A stretch of DNA of 11,189 bases. It comes from Chitinophagaceae bacterium. GTDB taxonomy: Bacteria > Bacteroidota > Bacteroidia > Chitinophagales > Chitinophagaceae. Positions 7,907 through 11,189 of this stretch are shown one piece after another. Positions within the stretch are counted from its first letter, which is position 1; every line of letters starts with the position of its first letter. The stretch spans positions 1 through 11,189 of the forward strand of contig JAIEQT010000312.1 in assembly GCA_019747455.1 (NCBI GenBank), given 5' to 3'. Below the pieces are notes generated by a model. That model ran no database searches. It was not told where the DNA came from and was given only the letters and a program-made list of their open reading frames with translations. Made by a program: the position numbers and the translations under genes.

Positions 7907-7934
7907 TACGGTCTATCGGCTATTGTCTATTGTC
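7907..7934 (+). repeat. Right array of four 7-bp degenerate tandem repeats
   Basis: The four consecutive heptads are TACGGTC, TATCGGC, TATTGTC and TATTGTC, the same YAYNGTC type as the left array but on the plus strand. The array ends 6 nt before the ATG at 7941, the same spacing as between the left array and the amn start codon. Confidence 0.85.
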
Positions 7935-7940
7935 TCCCTC

Positions 7941-8387
7941 ATGCTCCTCCCCTTTCCACCATATCATCCACGTGTTAAAGAAGAAAATGGGAAAGAATAT
8001 ATTTTCGATCCGGTGAGGAAGCAATGGGTTCGGTTAACGCCTGAAGAATGGGTGCGCCAACATTTTATTAATTATTTAGTTGAAGTATTAGCGTATCCTG
8101 TAAAACTTATTGCCATAGAAAAGCAGATACGTATTGGCGAGTTACAAAAGCGTTTTGATATACTCGTTTATAAAAATGATAGGCCTTGGATGCTCATAGA
8201 ATGCAAGGAGCAGCAAACAAAACTAAACGATGCAGTAATTACGCAGGTATTTCAATATCAATCTGTAATTGGCGCTGAGTACATGGTTATTACCAACGGT
8301 GAGGAAACATTTTGTGGCAATGTAGTGAATGGCACAATCCATGCGGTAACAGCGATACCCGCATATAAAAAATCCGGAAGCGTATAA
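7941..8387 (+). CDS. HsdR N-terminal-like PD-(D/E)XK domain protein, stand-alone
   Basis: The 148-residue protein resembles the nuclease-type N-terminal domain of type I restriction R subunits (the HSDR_N_2 kind), but the helicase and all other subunits are absent. Seen: the opening FPPYHPRVKEENGKEYIFDP (5-24) and TPEEWVRQHF (33-42), which are typical of short Bacteroidetes proteins of this type. The putative active site is D73, E87 and K89 in RFDILVYK and LIECKE, with a Gln-rich helix TQVFQYQ (101-107). Because the PD-(D/E)XK residues are intact it may still bind or cut nucleic acid, but no target is known. The frame is open from 7860, but the upstream part encodes the repeat array, so the ATG at 7941 is chosen. 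The gdhA terminator hairpin overlaps its last codons. Confidence 0.85.
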   Translation: MLLPFPPYHPRVKEENGKEYIFDPVRKQWVRLTPEEWVRQHFINYLVEVLAYPVKLIAIEKQIRIGELQKRFDILVYKNDRPWMLIECKEQQTKLNDAVITQVFQYQSVIGAEYMVITNGEETFCGNVVNGTIHAVTAIPAYKKSGSV

Positions 8388-8398
8388 CGGCTCCCGGA
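8367..8398 (-). terminator. Rho-independent terminator of gdhA, inside the 3' end of the HsdR-N-like gene
   Basis: On the minus strand TCCGGGAGC (8398-8390) pairs with GCTTCCGGA (8381-8373) as nine base pairs including one G-U, with an 8-nt loop, followed directly by six T (8372-8367). On the plus strand the same hairpin has an A-C mismatch, and the downstream run (CTTTCTT) is poorer, so termination should favour gdhA. The gdhA stop is 41 nt upstream of the stem. Confidence 0.75.
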
Positions 8399-8438
8399 CT
8401 TTCTTCGGTCTTTTGGACCCTTCGTCTTCTAGACTTTC
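8396..8438 (+). repeat. Degenerate 8-bp near-tandem pattern between HsdR-N-like gene and gdhA
   Basis: Five related octamers follow each other: GGACTTTC, then after 3 nt GGTCTTTT, GGACCCTT, CGTCTTCT and AGACTTTC. The common core is G(A/T)C followed by pyrimidines. This could be a decayed array akin to the heptads upstream of the gene, or merely biased pyrimidine-rich sequence. Confidence 0.35.
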
Positions 8439-8439
8439 C

Positions 8440-9861
8440 TTATGGGAATATTCCTAACTCAGTATAAGACGTTCCTACTTTATTAATCGCACATACATAA
8501 GCAGCAGTACGCATATCAGGTATTTCGGGATTCTTCTGCCAAATATCCATGATCTCACGAGTGGCGGTTATCATGGTTTCTTCTAACCCACTATGAACAA
8601 GATCTACTTCTTCCGGACCGTGTAAAATAAATTTACGCTCCGCGTCTGTTACTTTCTTATCTGTTAATGTTTCGATCTGGCTTAAGATATGTGTGTTCAT
8701 ATTTTCGGTAAAACGCTTCTCCATTCTACCATAACGAACGTGACTAAGATTCTTCAACCACTCAAAATAAGAAACGGTTACACCTCCTGCATTTAAATAC
8801 ATATCGGGCACAACCAATGTTCCTTTAGCTGCTAAAATCTCATCGGCTTCCGGTGTAAGCGGACCGTTCGCCGCTTCCCCAATAATTTTTGCCTTTACAT
8901 TCGGCGCATTAGTGCCATTGATCACATTCTCTAATGCTGCAGGAATCAAGATATCGCAAGCTAATTCTAATGCATCATTACTCTTTGCCAAATTAGTAGC
9001 ACCCGGGAAATTTAAAATAGATCCGGTGGCTTTTCTATGCTGGAAAACTTCTTCTTCATGTAATCCGTTCTCGTTGTAGATAGCACCCTCATATTCAGCA
9101 ATACCAACTACTTTAGAACCATGTTCCCGGAAAAATTTAGCGCTATGATAGCCCACATTTCCTAAACCCTGCACAACTACGGTTTTATTTTCAACACCGG
9201 TTGTTAATCCCAAACGCTTCATTACATCGGGCATATTACATACTTCACGAATACCAAAGAACACACCTAACCCGGTAGCTTCTTTTCTTCCACGTACGCC
9301 ACCTTGCGTAATAGGCTTACCGGTAACACAACCAGCTGCATCAATTTCGCCCGGCTTTAATGACGCATAAGTATCTACGATCCATGCCATTTCTCTCTCA
9401 CCGGTTCCATAATCAGGAGCAGGTACATCAATACCAGGTCCGATAAAATTTTTCTTGACTAACTCACTTGTATATCTACGTGTAATTTTCTCTAATTCGT
9501 ATACGCTATAAGCACGTGGATTAATTTTAATACCGCCTTTACCGCCACCGAATGGAACATTCACGATAGCACATTTATAGGTCATCAAAGATGCCAATGC
9601 CATTACTTCATCTTGGTTCACTTCATCGCTAAAACGGATACCACCTTTACAAGGTGATTTATGTTGAGAATGTTGAACCCGATATGCTTCAATTACTTCA
9701 ATTCTTCCATCATCCATTTTTACAGGAAAACGCATGCTGTAAATACTATTACAAGCTTTAATTTGTTCGAGCAAGCCTTTTTCCCACTGAGTAAATTTGG
9801 CCGCTTTATCAAAACTTTTCTCAACACTTTGAAAAAAGCTATACGGTGTTTGATTTGACAT
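8440..9861 (-). CDS. gdhA: Glutamate dehydrogenase, resembling the animal mitochondrial type
   Basis: The enzyme interconverts glutamate and 2-oxoglutarate plus ammonium with NAD(P). It has 473 residues from the ATG at 9861; a TTG two codons upstream is in frame but unlikely. Seen: CKGGIRF with K72 (71-77), ASLMTYKCA with K96 (90-98), PFGGGKGG with catalytic K108 (103-110), PAPDYGTGERE with D150 (147-157), the GKPITQGGVRGR stretch (181-192), and the Rossmann loop QGLGNVG (231-237). From memory, long stretches such as GPGIDVPAPD and LNAGGVTVSYFEWLKNL are shared almost word for word with mammalian GLUD1. The segment corresponding to the GLUD1 antenna appears about ten residues shorter. Cofactor preference cannot be read from the sequence with confidence. 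Only 30 nt separate it from the ccmD-like stop, so it may share the ccmC transcript. A hairpin terminator follows. Confidence 0.95.
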   Translation of the reverse strand: MSNQTPYSFFQSVEKSFDKAAKFTQWEKGLLEQIKACNSIYSMRFPVKMDDGRIEVIEAYRVQHSQHKSPCKGGIRFSDEVNQDEVMALASLMTYKCAIVNVPFGGGKGGIKINPRAYSVYELEKITRRYTSELVKKNFIGPGIDVPAPDYGTGEREMAWIVDTYASLKPGEIDAAGCVTGKPITQGGVRGRKEATGLGVFFGIREVCNMPDVMKRLGLTTGVENKTVVVQGLGNVGYHSAKFFREHGSKVVGIAEYEGAIYNENGLHEEEVFQHRKATGSILNFPGATNLAKSNDALELACDILIPAALENVINGTNAPNVKAKIIGEAANGPLTPEADEILAAKGTLVVPDMYLNAGGVTVSYFEWLKNLSHVRYGRMEKRFTENMNTHILSQIETLTDKKVTDAERKFILHGPEEVDLVHSGLEETMITATREIMDIWQKNPEIPDMRTAAYVCAINKVGTSYTELGIFP

Positions 9862-9891
9862 GTGCAATCGATTTATAGATTATTTAGGTAT

Positions 9892-10104
9892 TTATTTATT
9901 TTCTTTTTCTAATCTTGTGATCTTACGATCTACACTGGCGAGGTATAGAAATAGTCCGATTAAAATGGTTACCACTACGGCCATAACAACAAATATTTTG
10001 CCATTACTACGCATCACTCCCTCGCCTGCTGTTTCTTGTGCTTTTACTGTTATACAAAGAAAGCAGTTCATGAAGAATAAAGCAATGATTTTCAACTTAT
10101 TCAT
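9892..10104 (-). CDS. ccmD: CcmD-like small membrane protein
   Basis: This 70-residue protein starts with a probable signal peptide (residues 1-23, MNKLKIIALFF then a Cys-rich hydrophobic core ending VKAQ). A short polar stretch follows, then one transmembrane helix (about 36-56, KIFVVMAVVVTILIGLFLYL) and a charged tail SVDRKITRLEKENK. The single helix followed by a basic tail, directly after ccmC, matches CcmD-family proteins of Bacteroidetes, where I recall such an N-terminal signal sequence. CcmD helps release holo-CcmE from the CcmABC complex. Its ATG overlaps the ccmC stop as ATGA, which indicates translational coupling and fixes the start; a longer frame reading back to 10179 lies within ccmC and is rejected. 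Confidence 0.8.
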   Translation of the reverse strand: MNKLKIIALFFMNCFLCITVKAQETAGEGVMRSNGKIFVVMAVVVTILIGLFLYLASVDRKITRLEKENK

Positions 10105-10778
10105 GCATTCATTTTTTGATAGGCTAATAATGAGTAGCGGGTTTTGATCGAACTGATCCAAACGCCCAAAAGAGTCCAACCTAAAACAGCCGGATAAAAT
10201 ACCATTCGCATATGGGCGTCCATATCTTGACCATTAATACCCGGATTACCTTCGCTGCCCTCTCCACCGGGGTGAAGCGATTCTGTTAATCGAGGAAGTA
10301 TCCAAAGTGTAGGAAACAACATAAAAAAGGCAAATACATTGTATACTGCTCCGATACGAGCTTTCTTAACATCATCTGTAATACTACCTCTTAGTACAAA
10401 ATAAGCCAGATATATAAGCATAGCTATAGCAGCCCCATTCTGTTTAGGATCGCCGCTCCAGGGGCTTCCCCATTGGTAGTTGGCCCATATGGCTCCGGTA
10501 ATTAACCCGAGCATGCCGAAAACGGTACCTGTTGCTGCAAAAGCGCTGGCATTCGAATCGTTTTGAATTGTTGGATTACGCAGATATTTTACGGAATACC
10601 ATACTGATACAAAAAGTAAGATCATCATCCCAAACCACATGGGTACATGAAAGAAAAAGTTACGGATCGATTCCTGCATGCGATCATCGAGACGGGGTAC
10701 TTTTACGTAGAAACCATAGGTACAAGTATAGAGTAGGAGTAAAAATGACAATATCTTCCACCAGCGCTGTCGAATCAT
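10101..10778 (-). CDS. ccmC: Heme handling protein CcmC (cytochrome c maturation)
   Basis: CcmC is an inner-membrane protein that presents heme to CcmE in system I maturation. It has 225 residues and about six membrane segments (roughly 8-25, 46-63, 82-100, 117-131, 142-161 and 193-212). The two heme-ligand histidines of the family are probably H44 (FFFHVPMWF) and H169 (TESLHPGG). The tryptophan-rich loop between them reads WGSPWSGDPKQNG (103-115), weaker than the canonical WGxxWxWD of CcmC/CcsA proteins. The loop after H169 is long and Gly-rich. It overlaps ccmD by 4 bp, and the 5' region contains a promoter motif at 10829-10836 and an inverted repeat. ccmB is elsewhere in the window on the other strand. 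Confidence 0.9.
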   Translation of the reverse strand: MIRQRWWKILSFLLLLYTCTYGFYVKVPRLDDRMQESIRNFFFHVPMWFGMMILLFVSVWYSVKYLRNPTIQNDSNASAFAATGTVFGMLGLITGAIWANYQWGSPWSGDPKQNGAAIAMLIYLAYFVLRGSITDDVKKARIGAVYNVFAFFMLFPTLWILPRLTESLHPGGEGSEGNPGINGQDMDAHMRMVFYPAVLGWTLLGVWISSIKTRYSLLAYQKMNA

Positions 10779-10779
10779 A

Positions 10780-10787
10780 ATTGGGTA
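10780..10787 (-). repeat. TACCCAAT copy 1 (minus strand), adjacent to the ccmC start
   Basis: The minus strand reads AATACCCAAT followed by T and the ccmC ATG. It is one of three copies of this 8-mer in the divergent ccmC/queA region and is inverted relative to the other two. In ccmC mRNA it would occupy the ribosome-binding position. Confidence 0.6.
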
Positions 10788-10801
10788 TTAATAACACCTG
10801 G

Positions 10802-10821
10802 TTCAACATTAAGTTGTTGAA
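10802..10821. repeat. Perfect 7-bp inverted repeat in the ccmC leader
   Basis: TTCAACA (10802-10808) and TGTTGAA (10815-10821) are separated by 6 nt. It lies between the predicted ccmC transcription start (about 10825) and the start codon, so it could be a dyad operator or an RNA hairpin. No T-run follows on either strand, so it is not a standard terminator. Confidence 0.6.
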
Positions 10822-10828
10822 TCGGTGG

Positions 10829-10836
10829 CAAAATTA
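10829..10836 (-). promoter_or_regulatory. Predicted promoter (-7 motif) of ccmC
   Basis: The minus strand reads TAATTTTG, an exact TAnnTTTG match. A TTG lies 22 nt upstream within the TACCCAAT copy at 10855-10862, at the long end of the usual -33 spacing. The predicted leader is about 46 nt. Confidence 0.6.
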
Positions 10837-10854
10837 GGTGAAAGCAAACCAAAA

Positions 10855-10862
10855 TACCCAAT
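10855..10862 (+). repeat. TACCCAAT copy 2
   Basis: This is an exact 8-mer in the context AAATACCCAATGAATG. It overlaps the possible -33 element of ccmC and lies 22 bp (start to start) from copy 3, about two helical turns. It may be an operator half-site. Confidence 0.6.
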
Positions 10863-10876
10863 GAATGTGTAAAATT

Positions 10877-10884
10877 TACCCAAT
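10877..10884 (+). repeat. TACCCAAT copy 3
   Basis: This is an exact 8-mer in the context ATTTACCCAATAATAG, in the same orientation as copy 2. It lies 18 bp upstream of the predicted -33 element of queA. Confidence 0.6.
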
Positions 10885-10902
10885 AATAGCGTCTGACGGG
10901 TG

Positions 10903-10933
10903 TTGGGGGATTGGGGAGATTATCGTAATTTTG
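10903..10933 (+). promoter_or_regulatory. Predicted promoter of queA (-33 TTG and -7 TAATTTTG)
   Basis: TTG at 10903-10905, a 20-nt spacer and TAATTTTG at 10926-10933 together match the Bacteroidetes -33/-7 pattern. This is the best promoter in the window. Transcription should start near 10937, leaving a leader of about 110 nt before the queA ATG. Confidence 0.72.
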
Positions 10934-10937
10934 CCGC

Positions 10938-11046
10938 TCTCAAAATTTTCATGCCGTAACATGAAGCGAGTCGCCCCTATCCGCCGTAGGTGTATATGCG
11001 CCAACCTGAATGTGGCTATCTAAACCGTAAAAATCAGATCAGACAC
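10938..11046 (+). promoter_or_regulatory. Long GC-rich 5' leader of queA, possible structured or peptide-coding regulator
   Basis: The leader is long for this genome. Its segment 10961-11020 is 55% GC by count (33 of 60), while the surrounding intergenic DNA is visibly A/T-rich. Small stems are possible (GGTG/CGCC around a 6-nt loop near 10997-11010, and CCTA/TAGG near 10977-10990). It contains a minimal ORF ATG-CCG-TAA (10951-10959) and a 20-codon ORF (10961-11023). I see no match to preQ1 riboswitch classes. The function is unknown. Confidence 0.4.
10961..11023 (+). CDS. Possible 20-residue leader peptide upstream of queA
   Basis: An ATG at 10961 opens a frame of 20 codons ending in TAA at 11021-11023, 23 nt before queA. 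The peptide is MKRVAPIRRR followed by CICANLNVAI: three adjacent arginine codons (CGC, CGT, AGG), then two cysteine codons, then two asparagine codons (AAC, AAT), which are read by queuosine-modified tRNA. There is no Shine-Dalgarno sequence, but neither do the real genes here have one. I do not recognise the peptide. An ORF this short can arise by chance; the GC-rich leader could instead be a structured RNA. Confidence 0.3.
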   Translation: MKRVAPIRRRCICANLNVAI

Positions 11047-11189
11047 ATGAAATTATCTCAGTTTAAGTTCGACCTTCCCCTTAATCTCATTGCCCAAAAT
11101 CCTACTAAAAAACGCGAAGACAGCCGTATGATGGTGGTAGACCGAAAAAGCGGGCATATGGAAAACCGCCATTTCAAAGACATTCTCGA
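11047..11189 (+). CDS. queA: S-adenosylmethionine:tRNA ribosyltransferase-isomerase, N-terminal part
   Basis: QueA transfers and isomerises the ribosyl moiety of SAM onto 7-aminomethyl-7-deazaguanine in tRNA, giving epoxyqueuosine. Only the first 47 codons are in the window; the family is usually about 340-350 residues. The visible start MKLSQFKFDLPLNLIAQNP, followed by KKREDSRMMVVDRKSG and NRHFKDI, is the conserved QueA N-terminus (LxxFdFdLPxxLIAQxP...RdxSRlmVldRxtG). The ATG at 11047 is the obvious start. It is preceded by a long leader and a good promoter, and is divergent from ccmC. Confidence 0.93.
   Translation, partial: MKLSQFKFDLPLNLIAQNPTKKREDSRMMVVDRKSGHMENRHFKDIL

Larger units (their letters stand above)
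7422..7934. mobile_element. Candidate small cassette: four-helix-bundle gene between inverted heptad arrays
   Basis: The single small gene at 7466-7828 is enclosed by two 28-bp arrays of the same type of 7-bp repeat, pointing outward. Just inside the arrays lies a 14-bp imperfect inverted repeat of the form TTCACnnTATTnAG (left 7451-7464, minus; right 7891-7904, plus; 11 of 14 positions match). There is no transposase and no clear target-site duplication. The idea that this 513-bp block moves as a unit is inference; a locally expanded repeat on both sides of a resident gene is the alternative. Confidence 0.45.

Noticed and set aside
7422..7934. CRISPR-like array
   Set aside because: The repeats are 7 bp, directly tandem without spacers, and occur as two short inverted arrays, so they are not CRISPR.
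9661..10147. Plus-strand ORFs opposite gdhA and ccmD
   Set aside because: Shadows of conserved minus-strand genes; no domain, no promoter motif.
9892..10179. 95-codon version of the ccmD-like protein starting at 10179
   Set aside because: The first 25 codons are inside ccmC in another frame; the ATG overlapping the ccmC stop gives a clean signal peptide.
10938..11046. preQ1 riboswitch in front of queA
   Set aside because: No preQ1-I type short hairpin with the A-rich tail and no preQ1-II like architecture could be traced, and the segment does not look like any riboswitch I recognise.

Overview
The window looks like a chromosomal segment of a member of the Bacteroidetes (Bacteroidota), probably Chitinophagaceae or a close relative. 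Three things point that way. The proteins have a Bacteroidetes style: a short AMP nucleosidase, a stand-alone HsdR-N-like protein, a thymidine kinase with the N-terminal extension MFIEPNLSG, and a CcmC followed by a CcmD-like peptide with a signal sequence. Shine-Dalgarno sequences are mostly absent. Several gene starts are preceded by the Bacteroidetes -7 promoter motif TAnnTTTG. The assignment rests on recalled family features, not on a search.

Layout. Positions 1-3417 (minus strand) hold a tight three-gene nucleotide-sugar operon, read in the order DegT-family sugar aminotransferase, UDP-glucose 6-dehydrogenase (ugd), UDP-glucuronate decarboxylase (uxs, cut at its 3' end by the window edge). 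Ugd and Uxs form a two-step route UDP-glucose to UDP-glucuronate to UDP-xylose. Divergent from it, across a 67-bp gap with two back-to-back TAnnTTTG motifs, is waaA (Kdo transferase, 3485-4741), whose start codon lies almost on the predicted transcription start. A conserved hypothetical gene (4714-5352, minus) overlaps the end of waaA. Divergent from that are thymidine kinase (5433-5999) and ccmB (5989-6648), which overlap. amn (6645-7415, minus) converges on ccmB.

Positions 7415-7941 are the most unusual part. A small four-helix-bundle (S23/IVP-like) gene is bracketed by two arrays of four degenerate 7-bp repeats (consensus YAYNGTC), 28 bp each and in inverted orientation. Each array ends exactly 6 nt before the start codon of the flanking gene: amn on the left, an HsdR-N-like PD-(D/E)XK protein on the right. 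This looks like a small inserted cassette between two originally divergent genes.

Positions 8367-10778 carry a gdhA terminator embedded in the end of the HsdR-N-like gene, a glutamate dehydrogenase resembling the animal mitochondrial enzyme, and ccmC with a translationally coupled ccmD-like gene. Positions 10779-11046 are a 268-bp divergent regulatory region. It holds predicted promoters for ccmC and for queA (start only, 11047 onward), three copies of TACCCAAT, a perfect inverted repeat, and a long GC-rich queA leader containing a possible 20-codon leader peptide.

Functionally the window mixes envelope glycan genes (sugar nucleotides, Kdo transfer), nucleotide salvage (tdk, amn), cytochrome c maturation (ccmB, ccmC, ccmD, split over two loci), nitrogen metabolism (gdhA) and tRNA queuosine modification (queA). 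No rRNA, tRNA or CRISPR array was seen.
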